This document shows, piece by piece, positions 41,322 to 50,753 of a DNA stretch of 64,000 bases; the stretch's first letter is position 1, and each line of letters begins with the position of its first letter. Origin of the DNA: Rhodobacter sp. TJ_12 (GTDB taxonomy: Bacteria; Pseudomonadota; Alphaproteobacteria; Rhodobacterales; Rhodobacteraceae); assembly GCF_020023995.1 (NCBI RefSeq), contig NZ_NRRD01000004.1:62001-126000 (forward strand). The letters are read 5' to 3'. The translations under genes were made by a program, and so were the position numbers. Below the pieces are notes generated by a model. It saw only the letters and a list, made by a program, of their open reading frames with translations. It did no database searches and was not told the DNA's origin.

Positions 41322-41343
41322 GGGCCGGGGACTGCCCCGGCCC
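41322..41343 (+). other. stable intercistronic hairpin after dctP
   Basis: A perfect 9-bp GC stem (41322-41330 with 41335-41343), loop ACTG, no T tract. Such hairpins often protect the upstream message, keeping the binding protein abundant. Confidence 0.6.
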
Positions 41344-41397
41344 AAGCCCCAACGGCCTGCGCGCGGCGGGACAACCGCGCCACTAGTGGAGGAAATC

Positions 41398-42759
41398 ATG
41401 CCCGCAAACCTGACCTTCGAGACGCTGAAAACAGCCGTTGCCAGCGGCGAGATCGACACGGTGATCGCCTGCATTTGCGACATGCAGGGCCGGTTGCAGG
41501 GCAAACGCTTCCATGCGCAGCATTTCATCGACAGCGCTTGGGAAGAAACCCATTGCTGCAACTATCTGCTGGCCACCGATATGGAGATGGTCACGGTGGA
41601 GGGCTATGAAGCCTCTAGCTGGCGGCGCGGCTATGGCGATTATGTCATGAAGCCTGATCTTGACACGCTGCGCCGCATCCCGTGGGTGGATGGTACGGCG
41701 CTGGTGATGTGCGATGTGCTGGACCATCACACCCATGATCCCGTGCCGCATGCGCCGCGTTCGGTGCTAAAGCGCCAGATCGACCGCGCCAAGGCGATGG
41801 GCTTTGACGTGATGATGGCGACCGAGCTTGAGTTTTTCTTGTTCGAGCAAAGCTATCCCGATCTGTTTGACGCGGGCTATCCGATCCCCACCCCGATGGC
41901 GCGTTACAATGTCGATTATTCGCTGATGGGCACCGCACGTGACGAGCCGATCATGCGCGACATCCGCAATTTCCTTTATGGCGCGGGCATTCCGGTCGAA
42001 TGTTCGAAGGGCGAGGCCGAATGCGGCCAAGAAGAGATCAACGCGAAATATTCGCACGCGCTTGATACCGCCGATATGCACACGCTGATCAAGCAAGGGG
42101 TGAAGGAAATCGCCCAGCAACACGGCGCCTCGGCCACCTTCATGGCGAAATACCATACCGACAAGGCGGGCTCGTCAAGCCACGTGCACCAATCTTTGTG
42201 GCAAGACGGCGCGAATGCGTTCTACGACCCCGAAGCCGAATATGGGATGAGCGCGTTGATGCGCCATTTTCTTGCCGGTCAGCTAGAATTTTCGCGCGAT
42301 ATCAGCTATTTCTTGGCGCCTTATGTGAACAGCTACAAGCGCTTCTGTGTCGGGTTGTTTGCGCCGACGAAAGCCGTCTGGTCGCTGGACAATCGCACCG
42401 CAGGCTACCGGATCTGCGGCGAGGGCACCAAGGGCGTGCGCGTCGAATGCCGCATCGGCGGCGCCGATCTGAACCCCTATTTGGCGTGTGCGGCGCTGTT
42501 GGCGGCGGGGCTTGAAGGCGTCGTAAACAAGCTTGATCCGGGCGCGCCGATTTCGGGCGATCTTTATCATGCCGAAGCGCCCGAAGTGCCCAAAACCCTG
42601 ACCGAGGCCGCCGAAGCGCTGGAAAATTCGGATTTCCTCAAACGCACCTTCGGCGAAGAGGTGGTGGCGCATTATGTCCGCGCCGCGCAGTGGGAAATCG
42701 AAGAAAGCCAGCGCGTCGTGACCGATTGGGAACGCCAGCGCGGGTTTGAACGCGCCTAA
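41398..42759 (+). CDS. glutamine synthetase-like gamma-glutamyl ligase
   Basis: 453 residues with a glutamine synthetase catalytic domain. ATELEFFLFEQ and ECGQEEINAKY carry metal-binding Glu residues, SSHVHQSLW the catalytic His, and a Tyr-rich NSYKRF stretch precedes the Arg-rich TAGYRI. It belongs to the PuuA/GlnA-like group that joins glutamate to amines, not to the short GlnA of nitrogen assimilation. Its setting in a transporter/dehydrogenase operon supports an amine substrate. GGAGG precedes the ATG. Confidence 0.88.
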   Translation: MPANLTFETLKTAVASGEIDTVIACICDMQGRLQGKRFHAQHFIDSAWEETHCCNYLLATDMEMVTVEGYEASSWRRGYGDYVMKPDLDTLRRIPWVDGTALVMCDVLDHHTHDPVPHAPRSVLKRQIDRAKAMGFDVMMATELEFFLFEQSYPDLFDAGYPIPTPMARYNVDYSLMGTARDEPIMRDIRNFLYGAGIPVECSKGEAECGQEEINAKYSHALDTADMHTLIKQGVKEIAQQHGASATFMAKYHTDKAGSSSHVHQSLWQDGANAFYDPEAEYGMSALMRHFLAGQLEFSRDISYFLAPYVNSYKRFCVGLFAPTKAVWSLDNRTAGYRICGEGTKGVRVECRIGGADLNPYLACAALLAAGLEGVVNKLDPGAPISGDLYHAEAPEVPKTLTEAAEALENSDFLKRTFGEEVVAHYVRAAQWEIEESQRVVTDWERQRGFERA

Positions 42760-42805
42760 CAAAACAGTTTTACGGGGCCGAAGGGGCCACGAGAGGAAGG
42801 TCGAC

Positions 42806-44194
42806 ATGACGAAGATGATCCAGTGTATCTCGCCGGTGGATGGGCGGGTCTATGCCGAGCGGCCGGCCCTAAGCCTGCCCGATGCAGAAGAAATGGCCGC
42901 ACGCGCCCGCGCTGCGCAGCCCGCATGGGCCGCGCGCCCGCTGGAAGAGCGCATCGCGCTGGTGCAAGCCGGTGTGGCCAAGCTCAACGAGATGAAAGAC
43001 CGCGTGGTTGAAGAACTGGCGTGGCAAATGGGCCGCCCCACCCGCTTTGGCGGTGAATTTGGCGGCGTGAATGACCGCGCCAATTACATGGCCGAGATCG
43101 CCGCCGAAACGCTGGCCCCCAAAGTGGTGGAAGACAGCGCCAATTTCCGCCGCTATCTGGCGCGCGAGCCGGTGGGCGTGGTGTTCATCATTGCGCCGTG
43201 GAACTACCCCTATCTGACCACGATCAACACGCTCGCCCCGGCGTTGATTGCGGGCAATACGGTCGTGCTGAAACACGCCACGCAAACCATGCTGGTGGGC
43301 GAACGGCTGGCTGAGGCCTTCCACGCGGCGGGCGTGCCCGAAGATGTGTTCCAAAACGTCTATCTGACCCATGACGTGACCGAAGCGCTGATCGGCCAGC
43401 GTGCGTTCAACTTCATCAACTTCACCGGCTCGGTGAATGGCGGCGCCACGATCGAGCGCGCGGCGGCGGGCACCTTTACCGCTGTGGGGCTGGAGCTGGG
43501 CGGCAAAGACCCGGGCTATGTGATGGCCGACGCCGATCTTGATGCCGCGGTCGATGGCCTGATGGATGGCGCAATGTTCAACGCGGGCCAATGCTGCTGC
43601 GGGATTGAGCGGATCTATGTGCACGAAAGCCTGTATGACGCCTTTGTTGAAAAGGCCGTGGCTTGGGTGAAAAATCTCAAACTGGGCAACCCGTTTGAAC
43701 CCGAAAGCACGCTTGGCCCGATGGCGAACAAGCGCTTTGCCCATATCGTGCGCGAACAAATCGCTGAGGCCGTGGCCGAAGGTGCAGAGGCGCTCATTGA
43801 CCCGGCGCTTTTCCCGGCCGATGACGGCGGCGCTTACCTCGCCCCGCAGATTTTGGTGAATGTGAACCACGAAATGCGGGTGATGCGCGAAGAAAGCTTT
43901 GGCCCCGTGGTCGGCATCATGTCGGTAAAAGACGATGAAGAAGCCATCGCCGCGATGAACGACAGCCCCTATGGGCTGACCTGCTCGATCTGGACTGCCG
44001 ATCCCGACAAAGCCGCCGAAATTGGCGCGCGGATCGAGACCGGCACCGTCTTCATGAACCGCTGCGACTACCTTGACCCGGCTTTGTGCTGGACCGGCTG
44101 CAAAGACACCGGGCGCGGCACGGCCCTGTCGGCGCTTGGCTATTACTCGGTCACACGGCCAAAATCCTACCATCTCAAGAAGGTGACGAAATGA
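42806..44194 (+). CDS. NAD(P)-dependent aldehyde dehydrogenase
   Basis: 462 residues. Catalytic residues are visible: PWNYP (Asn about 133), LELGGK with Glu230 and GQCCCG with the nucleophile Cys264 (Cys263 and Cys265 flank it). The C-terminal half has the usual EESFGPV motif. It would oxidise the aldehyde made by the adjacent alcohol dehydrogenase. Its stop overlaps that gene by ATGA. Confidence 0.95.
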   Translation: MTKMIQCISPVDGRVYAERPALSLPDAEEMAARARAAQPAWAARPLEERIALVQAGVAKLNEMKDRVVEELAWQMGRPTRFGGEFGGVNDRANYMAEIAAETLAPKVVEDSANFRRYLAREPVGVVFIIAPWNYPYLTTINTLAPALIAGNTVVLKHATQTMLVGERLAEAFHAAGVPEDVFQNVYLTHDVTEALIGQRAFNFINFTGSVNGGATIERAAAGTFTAVGLELGGKDPGYVMADADLDAAVDGLMDGAMFNAGQCCCGIERIYVHESLYDAFVEKAVAWVKNLKLGNPFEPESTLGPMANKRFAHIVREQIAEAVAEGAEALIDPALFPADDGGAYLAPQILVNVNHEMRVMREESFGPVVGIMSVKDDEEAIAAMNDSPYGLTCSIWTADPDKAAEIGARIETGTVFMNRCDYLDPALCWTGCKDTGRGTALSALGYYSVTRPKSYHLKKVTK

Positions 44195-45345
44195 GCGTTC
44201 CGAGCATGAACTGGGGCTATCCCACGCCGATCAAATTCGGCCCCGGGCGGATCAAGGAATTGGCCGAGCATTGCAAGGCCGTGGGCATGACCAAGCCGCT
44301 TTTGGTGACCGACAAGGCGCTGTCGAGCCTGCCGATCACGGCGGATGCGCTGGATGTGCTGGCCAAAGCGGGCCTTGGCCGCGCGATGTTTTGCGAGGTG
44401 GACCCGAACCCGACCGAAGCCAATATGAAAGACGGCATTGCCGTTTACAAAGCGGGCGGGCATGATGGCGTTGTCTGCTTTGGCGGTGGCTCGGCGCTGG
44501 ATCTTGGCAAAATGATCGCGCTGATGGCAGATCAGCCTGAAACGCTCAGCGTGTGGGAATTGGAAGATATCGGCGATTGGTGGACCCGTGCCGATGGCGA
44601 AAAAATCGCCCCGATCATAGCAGTGCCCACCACGGCGGGCACGGGCTCCGAAGTGGGCCGCGCGGGCGTTTTGACCAATTCCGACACGCATAAGAAAAAG
44701 ATCATCTTCCACCCGAAGCTGATGCCCGCCATCACCATTTGCGACCCGGAACTGACCGTGGGCATGCCCGCGTTCATCACCGCGGGCACTGGCATGGATG
44801 CGCTGGCGCATTGCCTTGAGGCCTATTGCAGCCCGCATTATCACCCGATGAGCCAAGGCATTGCGCTTGAAGGGATGCGGCTTGTGTTTGAAAACCTGCC
44901 CAAGGTCTATGCCACACCGACCGACCTTGAAGGCCGCGCGCATATGATGAGCGCGGCGGCAATGGGGGCGGTGGCCTTCCAAAAGGGTCTGGGTGCGATC
45001 CATTCGCTCTCCCACCCCGTGGGCGCGGTTTATGGCACGCACCACGGCACCACCAATGCCTGCGTGATGCCGATGGTGCTGGATTACAACCGTTCGGCGA
45101 TTGAGGCGCGGATCGAAAAAGCCGCCGCCTATCTTGGCATTGACGGCGGGTTTGACGGCTTCCGCGCCGCCATTGTGGCGCTGCGCAAGGAACTGAGCAT
45201 CCCCCAAACGCTCACCGAGATGGGCGTGAAAGAGGAAGACCTCGATATGCTCACCGAAATGGCGCTGGAAGACCCGTCCTGCGGCGGCAACCCGATTGAA
45301 ATGACGCGCGAAAATACCCGCGCGCTGTTCGCAGCCTGCCTCTAA
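44191..45345 (+). CDS. iron-containing alcohol dehydrogenase
   Basis: 384 residues of the group III (iron) ADH family. The nucleotide site is FGGGSALDLGKM. Metal ligands lie in GMDALAHCLEAY and in the His-rich GAIHSLSHPVGAVYGTHH. Coupled to the aldehyde dehydrogenase and last gene of the operon, so an alcohol is probably oxidised in two steps to the acid. Confidence 0.94.
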   Translation: MSVPSMNWGYPTPIKFGPGRIKELAEHCKAVGMTKPLLVTDKALSSLPITADALDVLAKAGLGRAMFCEVDPNPTEANMKDGIAVYKAGGHDGVVCFGGGSALDLGKMIALMADQPETLSVWELEDIGDWWTRADGEKIAPIIAVPTTAGTGSEVGRAGVLTNSDTHKKKIIFHPKLMPAITICDPELTVGMPAFITAGTGMDALAHCLEAYCSPHYHPMSQGIALEGMRLVFENLPKVYATPTDLEGRAHMMSAAAMGAVAFQKGLGAIHSLSHPVGAVYGTHHGTTNACVMPMVLDYNRSAIEARIEKAAAYLGIDGGFDGFRAAIVALRKELSIPQTLTEMGVKEEDLDMLTEMALEDPSCGGNPIEMTRENTRALFAACL

Positions 45346-45504
45346 GCGCGCCCGCTTGCCCAACCCGGCGGCGGTTGTGCGCCGCCGGGATTTTGAACTG
45401 GTGTTTTCCTGCCATGGCGGGCCAAAACTGGCTTGCTGTGACGTGTTTCATCTCGTCTCTGCGGTGAAATTGGGTATAACGGCCCAAAGACTTCGGAGGA
45501 CCGC

Positions 45505-47673
45505 GTGTTTTTTGCCCACCCGACCCGGCCCGTGACGGCCCGTAACCGCCTTCGGGCCGTGCTTCTTGGCGCCTCGGCGCTTGCCGTCGCCGCGCCTGTT
45601 TTGGCGGAACCGCTGACCGGGTGGAGCCGCAACACCTATGGCATGCCGGGTCTGGTTGACCTGCCCACCGCCGAGGTGCGCCCCGATGGCGAGCTTGGCT
45701 TTTCCGTCACAGGCATGGGCGATGGCACGTTCCGCAACACGCTGACCTTTCAGATCGCGCCGCAGCTGACCGGCGCCTTTCGCTATTCGCGCGTGCCGGG
45801 GCTCAACCCGGTCGAAGATGACATCACCGGCCTGCCCACCGGCGCCTATGAGGCGCTTTTCGATCGCTCGTTCGATATCCGGTGGCAATTTCTGGAAGAG
45901 GGACGCTACCGCCCCGCCCTCGCCATCGGTCTGAACGATTTCATCGGCACCGGCGTCTATTCCTCGGAATATATCGTCGCCACCAAGACCTTTGGCGAGC
46001 GGCTGCGGCTCAGCGGCGGGCTTGGCTGGGGGCGGCTAGGCTCCTTTGGCTCGATCGCTTCCATGGGCGACCGCCCGGCATATGATTACGGCTCCAACGG
46101 CGGGCAGTTGAACGGCAAGACATGGTTCCGGGGCGATGTCGCACCGTTCTTTGGGCTGGCTTGGGCGATGAACGACCGGGTGACGCTGAAGGCGGAATAT
46201 TCCTCGGATGCCTATGCGCAAGAAACCACCTTGGGCGATTGGACCCGCCGCAGTTCGATGAACTTCGGGGTGGATTACGCGCTCAACGACGTGTCGAAGC
46301 TGCAACTGTTCGTGCTGCATGGCGACAAGGTGGGCTTTCAATTCTCGCGCGCGATCAACCCGAAAGCGCCGCCCTTCCCCTCGGGGATCGAACGCGCACC
46401 GCTGCCAGTGCGCCCGCGCCCGCCGCGCGGCGCCGATATTGCCGGCTGGTCGGGCGCATGGAGCGCCGATCCGACCGCACAGCCCGCGATTCAGGGCGCA
46501 CTGGCCGATGCGCTGGCCAAGGACGGGCAAATCCTTGAATCGATGGCGCTCAGCGCCACGCGCGCCGAATTGCGCGTGCGCAACGAAACCTATGCCGCCC
46601 AGCCGCAAGCGCTCGGCCATGTGGCCCGCGCGGCAACCCGCGCCCTGCCCCCTTCGGTGGAAACGATCACCGTCACCTCGATGCGCAAGGGCATGGCGGT
46701 TTCTTCCGTGACCTTCCGCCGTTCGGATCTGGAGCGGCTGGAAAACACCGCCGCTGCGGAAATTCTGGCCACGACCACGATCACCGAAGCCGATGCAGAG
46801 GCCGCTTTGGTGCCCACGGCAGGGCTTTATCCGCGCTTTCGCTGGAGCCTGACGCCCTATGCCGAAGCCTCGATCTTCGACCCGGACAATCCGTTCCGCG
46901 TGGATCTGGGCGCGCAGCTTGCAGGCCGGTTCGAGATTGCGCCGGGGCTGATCGTGTCGGGCGCCGTGCGCCAAAAGCTCGTGGGCAATCTGGATGACAG
47001 CACTCGGGTGTCGGATTCGATTGCCCAGCATGTGCGCTCTGACTTGGCCGAATATCAAAAGCATGGCGATCTGGCGCTGCGGAACCTGCAATTGGCTTGG
47101 TATGCCCAACCGGGCCGCAACCTGTATTCGCGGGTGACGGTCGGCTATCTGGAACGGATGTATGGCGGCGTTTCGGGCGAGCTTTTGTGGAAGCCCGTCG
47201 ACAGTCGGCTGGCGCTTGGGGTCGAGGCGAACTGGGTCAAGCAACGCGACTTTGACCAGCATTTCGGCTTCCAAGATTATTCGGTCGCCACCGGGCATGC
47301 CTCCGCCTATTACGATTTTGGCGGCGGCTATGTCGGCGCGTTGGATGTCGGCCGCTATTTGGCCAAGGATTGGGGCGCGACCGTCGCGCTGGACCGGACC
47401 TTTGAAAACGGCTGGAAAGTGGGAGCTTTTGCCACTTTCACCGATATGTCGAATGCCGAATTTGGCGAAGGCTCGTTTGACAAGGGGATCCGCATCTCGA
47501 TCCCGGTGGTCTGGACCACGGGCAAACCCTCGGTCAACACGCTGTCGACCACGATCCGCTCCTTGCAGCGCGATGGCGGGGCCCGGCTGGATGTCGAGGG
47601 GCGGCTTTATGAAACCGTCGATGCGGCGCAGATGGGGACGCTTTACGATCAATGGGGAAGGTTCTGGCGATGA
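45505..47673 (+). CDS. YjbH-family outer-membrane polysaccharide-export protein
   Basis: 722 residues with a signal peptide (cut about residue 34, VLA-EP) and a beta-rich body. The N-terminal NTYGMPGLVDLPTAEV and EGRYRPALAIGLNDFIGTG segments are typical of YjbH, a partner of group 4 capsule/Yjb exopolysaccharide export. GTG start with GGAGGA upstream. Coupled by ATGA to a YjbF-like lipoprotein gene. Confidence 0.9.
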   Translation: MFFAHPTRPVTARNRLRAVLLGASALAVAAPVLAEPLTGWSRNTYGMPGLVDLPTAEVRPDGELGFSVTGMGDGTFRNTLTFQIAPQLTGAFRYSRVPGLNPVEDDITGLPTGAYEALFDRSFDIRWQFLEEGRYRPALAIGLNDFIGTGVYSSEYIVATKTFGERLRLSGGLGWGRLGSFGSIASMGDRPAYDYGSNGGQLNGKTWFRGDVAPFFGLAWAMNDRVTLKAEYSSDAYAQETTLGDWTRRSSMNFGVDYALNDVSKLQLFVLHGDKVGFQFSRAINPKAPPFPSGIERAPLPVRPRPPRGADIAGWSGAWSADPTAQPAIQGALADALAKDGQILESMALSATRAELRVRNETYAAQPQALGHVARAATRALPPSVETITVTSMRKGMAVSSVTFRRSDLERLENTAAAEILATTTITEADAEAALVPTAGLYPRFRWSLTPYAEASIFDPDNPFRVDLGAQLAGRFEIAPGLIVSGAVRQKLVGNLDDSTRVSDSIAQHVRSDLAEYQKHGDLALRNLQLAWYAQPGRNLYSRVTVGYLERMYGGVSGELLWKPVDSRLALGVEANWVKQRDFDQHFGFQDYSVATGHASAYYDFGGGYVGALDVGRYLAKDWGATVALDRTFENGWKVGAFATFTDMSNAEFGEGSFDKGIRISIPVVWTTGKPSVNTLSTTIRSLQRDGGARLDVEGRLYETVDAAQMGTLYDQWGRFWR

Positions 47674-48359
47674 AACGCAGGCCTCGTGCGGCGTTGGTCG
47701 CCGCTGCGCTGGCCTTGGCGCTGGTGGGCTGCGGCAACGATACGACACAGCTTGAAACCGGTCGCCAAGCGATGAGCGAATTGTTCGGCAAATTGCGCGC
47801 CAAGCGCGCCGCCGCAAAAGCCGGCCCCGCCTTGGATGCAGAGGCGATTGCCCGCAGCGGCATGGCCTCCAACCCCGGACCGGTGCTGATCGCCACGCTG
47901 GAAACGAACAAATCCACCTCTATCTTCGCGCAGCGCGGCCAGAACGGCACGATGCGCACTTGGCTGTCACCCTCGGGGCAGGCGGTGATCACCCGCAACG
48001 GGCTTTTGGTCGGCACCCGCGGCTTTGGCCATGACCTTATGTCTGCCGATACCAGCGCGCTTTCGGCCAAGCTGCGCGCGCGCAGCCCCGGTCAGGCGGC
48101 AATCGAATTGCGCTACCTCGACGGGCTGGGGATCGAACGCCCGTTGCCACTGACCTGCACCGTGATCCTTGGTGAGGCGGTAAGCTACAGCTTTGCCGAT
48201 ATCGACTTTTCCGGCTTGCAGATGGCCGCGCGGTGCGAAGGTCACGGCTTTGCCTTTGACGCAAGCTATATCGTCTCGGACGGGGGCGAGATCCTGTCCT
48301 CGCGGCAATGGATCGGCCAGCATCTGGGCTATCTGACCATTCAGACGCTGCGCAACTAA
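47670..48359 (+). CDS. YjbF/GfcB-family lipoprotein
   Basis: 229 residues. The lipobox is LVGC at about residue 20, and the mature part is a beta-rich domain as in YjbF/GfcB. The pair yjbH-yjbF recalls the E. coli yjbEFGH operon, but no yjbG is here. A terminator hairpin follows. Confidence 0.85.
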   Translation: MKRRPRAALVAAALALALVGCGNDTTQLETGRQAMSELFGKLRAKRAAAKAGPALDAEAIARSGMASNPGPVLIATLETNKSTSIFAQRGQNGTMRTWLSPSGQAVITRNGLLVGTRGFGHDLMSADTSALSAKLRARSPGQAAIELRYLDGLGIERPLPLTCTVILGEAVSYSFADIDFSGLQMAARCEGHGFAFDASYIVSDGGEILSSRQWIGQHLGYLTIQTLRN

Positions 48360-48383
48360 ACCGTTCGGCCCCAAACAAACAGC

Positions 48384-48414
48384 AAAGGACCGGCCACATT
48401 TCGGCCGGGCCTTT
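48384..48414 (+). terminator. terminator of yjbH-yjbF
   Basis: AAAGGACCGGCC pairs with GGCCGGGCCTTT with one mismatch around a 7-base loop. The T tract is weak. Confidence 0.55.
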
Positions 48415-48444
48415 CGCATTAGCATCGCAGACATTTGCCCAAAC

Positions 48445-48476
48445 AAAAGACCGGAAAGCTTGCGCTTTCCGGTCTT
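48445..48476 (-). terminator. terminator of the small secreted protein gene
   Basis: A perfect 13-bp stem (48447-48459 with 48464-48476), 4-base loop, then TTTTGTTTG on minus. Confidence 0.8.
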
Positions 48477-48502
48477 GATCTTTGCCCGAAACGGGCGAAA
48501 GA

Positions 48503-48688
48503 TTAGTTCGACGAGGCCGCGACGGCGATGCCGACGAGCAGCATGGCCGGGATCAGGATGCCGGCGTTCGACGACGAGGTTTCGGCGACGACCGGGGTCG
48601 CGTCAACGACCGGGGCGCTGTAGCCGCCGGCGAAAGCGGTGGAAGCCGAAAGGCTGGCAACCAGAGCGATGGTAGCGATCTTTTTCAT
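48503..48688 (-). CDS. small secreted Ala/Ser/Val-rich protein
   Basis: 61 residues: signal peptide (cut after STAFA, about residue 19), a short Val/Thr/Ser linker and a C-terminal hydrophobic segment of about 18 residues (ILIPAMLLVGIAV). A good GGAG site and a strong terminator support a real, possibly highly expressed gene. It is convergent with the yjb genes. In its general make-up it resembles the small YjbE protein, but this is a guess. Confidence 0.75.
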   Translation of the reverse strand: MKKIATIALVASLSASTAFAGGYSAPVVDATPVVAETSSSNAGILIPAMLLVGIAVAASSN

Positions 48689-49165
48689 GATAATTCTCCG
48701 TCATTGCTGTAGAAAGCCGCCAAGCCCGGCAGCATCACCGCGAGGAAAGCACATGCGCTGGTAAATGCAAAGGGAAAAACAGGGGCCGCCCCATGTGGGG
48801 CAAGGGAAGTGTTGCGGTTTTGCACCCGTCTTGGGAAAACCCGCCAAGGGGCGGTTTTGTCTCGCCCCGCCGCCCGGCCCACTCGCGTCGCAAAAGGCGA
48901 AAAACGGCACCATTTCAGGAAGTTATTGCCCGGTTGCTGGGGCGTCACCGGCTTTCGATGATCGGGCATCGCCAAGCCGGAAAAGAGGGCCATCTGTAAG
49001 GGCTGCACGGCGCGGCATGGGCGCTGTCGGGCCTGTCGCGAAGCTGTGAAGTCCGGGCTTTGGCCCCAAGCGCATCTGCATCAAGAAAGCCCCGGTCCAG
49101 GTCGCGCCCGTGGCGTCAAAAGATGTGCCGATATCCGCGCGCAAACAGCCCGAAGCCCCGCGCCG
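48689..49165. other. 477-base stretch without a supported gene
   Basis: Open frames here read as shadow translations. Two GC hairpins are visible (GCCCC-ATGT-GGGGC near 48795 and an AAAACC/GGTTTT-flanked stem near 48836-48862). No promoter or RNA gene is convincing. Confidence 0.5.
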
Positions 49166-49951
49166 CTAGCCGCGGCGCCGTATGATCAGCGACAAAACGA
49201 ACATCACTGCCGCCACAGCCACGATCGACGGGCCTGCGGGCGTGTCGAAATGGAGCGAGGCTTGCAAGCCCCCCAGCACCGCCGCCGCGCCAATCCCGGT
49301 GGCCGCCAAGGCCATCGTCTCGGGCCCGCGGGCCAGTTGCCGCGCAGTGGCGGCCGGAACGATCAACAGCGCCGCGATGAGCAGCGCACCGACGATCTTG
49401 ATGGCCACCGCCACAGTCAGCGCCAGCGCCACCGTCAGCACCAGCCGGGCATGGCGCGGGCTTTGCCCCGACGCTTGCGCCAGTTCTTCGTTCACCGTGG
49501 CGGTCAAAAGCCCCTGCCAGCGCCATGCCAAAAGCCCCGCAACCAAGGCCGCGCCGCCCCAGATCACCGCCAGATCGCTCCGGCTGACGGCCAAAATATC
49601 GCCAAACAGAAAGGCCGTCAGGTCGACCCGCAAGGCCGGAATGAACGAGGCGGCAACCAGCCCGAAGGCCAACGCGGAATGCGCCAATACCCCCAAGACC
49701 GTATCCATCGCATGGCCGCGCCCGGCCAAGGAGGCCACCGTCAGCGCCATCGCCAAAGCAACGACCAGCGTGCCCGCGTAAAGCGGCAGCCCCGCGCCAA
49801 AGGCCAGCGCCACGCCCAAAATCGCGGCATGGGATGTGGCATCGCCAAAATAGGCCATGCGCCGCCAGACCACGAAAGAGCCCAAAGGCCCGGTCGCCAG
49901 CGTCAAACCGATACCGGCCAGCGCCGCGCGGATCAGAAAATCGTCAAGCAT
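49166..49951 (-). CDS. znuB: zinc ABC transporter permease ZnuB
   Basis: 261 residues with about eight membrane segments of the ABC-3 (metal) permease family; YFGDATSHAAILGVAL and the NEELAQASG loop are typical. The ATG at 49951 overlaps the end of znuC by 8 bases. It forms the channel for zinc delivered by ZnuA. Confidence 0.94.
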   Translation of the reverse strand: MLDDFLIRAALAGIGLTLATGPLGSFVVWRRMAYFGDATSHAAILGVALAFGAGLPLYAGTLVVALAMALTVASLAGRGHAMDTVLGVLAHSALAFGLVAASFIPALRVDLTAFLFGDILAVSRSDLAVIWGGAALVAGLLAWRWQGLLTATVNEELAQASGQSPRHARLVLTVALALTVAVAIKIVGALLIAALLIVPAATARQLARGPETMALAATGIGAAAVLGGLQASLHFDTPAGPSIVAVAAVMFVLSLIIRRRG

Positions 49952-50753
49952 GGTCGTGGTTGCACCCCGGGCCGTGGCTATGTTGGTCATGCGCATGCGC
50001 GATATGCGGGGCGCCATGGTCATGGCCATGCCCCTCGTCCGCCTCGTGATCATGGTCATGCATATGCTGGTAAAGCGCAAAAGCCCCGCCGGTGCCCAGA
50101 CCGAAAAGGGCGCGATATTCCGGCGCCGCCGACACGACCTTGGGCGTGCCCTGGCAGCAAACATGGCCATTGAGACAAATCACCCGGTCCGAGGCCGACA
50201 TCACCACATGCAGATCGTGGCTGACCATCAGCACCGCTGCCCCGGTTTCGGCCCGGACCTCTTCGATCAGCCGGTAAAAGGCCGCCGTGCCGGGCTGATC
50301 GAGCCCTTGCGTCGGCTCGTCAAGGATCAAGATATCGGGCTTGGCCAACAGCGCGCGCGCCAGCAAGACCCGCTGAAACTGCCCGCCCGAAAGCCGCGCC
50401 AATTGCCGCTGGCCCAGCCCCGGCACGCCGGTGCGCGCCAATGCGGCCTCGGCCCGCGCATCGCTGACCCGGCGCGGCAAGGACAGGAACCGGCGCACCG
50501 TCATTGGCAAGCCGGCATCGATATGCAACTTTTGCGGCACATAGCCGATCACCAGACCGGGCTTGCGCATCACCGACCCGGTCGCCGCCGGTTCAAGCCC
50601 GATCAACGCCCGGATCAGCGTGGATTTGCCCGAGCCATTGGGCCCCACCACGGTGACGATCTCGCCTTTTTCGATGGCGAATTGCACGCCGCCCAGCACC
50701 GTCGCCTCGCCATGGCGCACGGACAGATTTTCTGCCGAAATCAGGGGGGTCAA
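49944..50753 (-). CDS. znuC: zinc ABC transporter ATP-binding protein ZnuC
   Basis: 269 residues. Walker A GPNGSGKST, signature LSGGQFQR, Walker B ILILDEPTQGLD, His switch VSHDLH. The last about 40 residues are very His/Asp-rich (HMHDHDHEADEG and onward), suggesting metal binding. The start is a TTG overlapping the zur stop (TTGA), which agrees with the usual N-terminus ISAENLSVRHG. Confidence 0.94.
   Translation of the reverse strand: MTPLISAENLSVRHGEATVLGGVQFAIEKGEIVTVVGPNGSGKSTLIRALIGLEPAATGSVMRKPGLVIGYVPQKLHIDAGLPMTVRRFLSLPRRVSDARAEAALARTGVPGLGQRQLARLSGGQFQRVLLARALLAKPDILILDEPTQGLDQPGTAAFYRLIEEVRAETGAAVLMVSHDLHVVMSASDRVICLNGHVCCQGTPKVVSAAPEYRALFGLGTGGAFALYQHMHDHDHEADEGHGHDHGAPHIAHAHDQHSHGPGCNHDHA

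Noticed and set aside
38762-41383. Long open frame (873 codons) on minus opposite dctQMP
   Set aside because: Antisense to well-supported TRAP genes; composition is His/Arg/Gln-rich.
48685-49008. Possible 107-residue gene on minus
   Set aside because: No good ribosome site, Pro/Arg-rich composition, and overlap with the leader of the small secreted protein gene.
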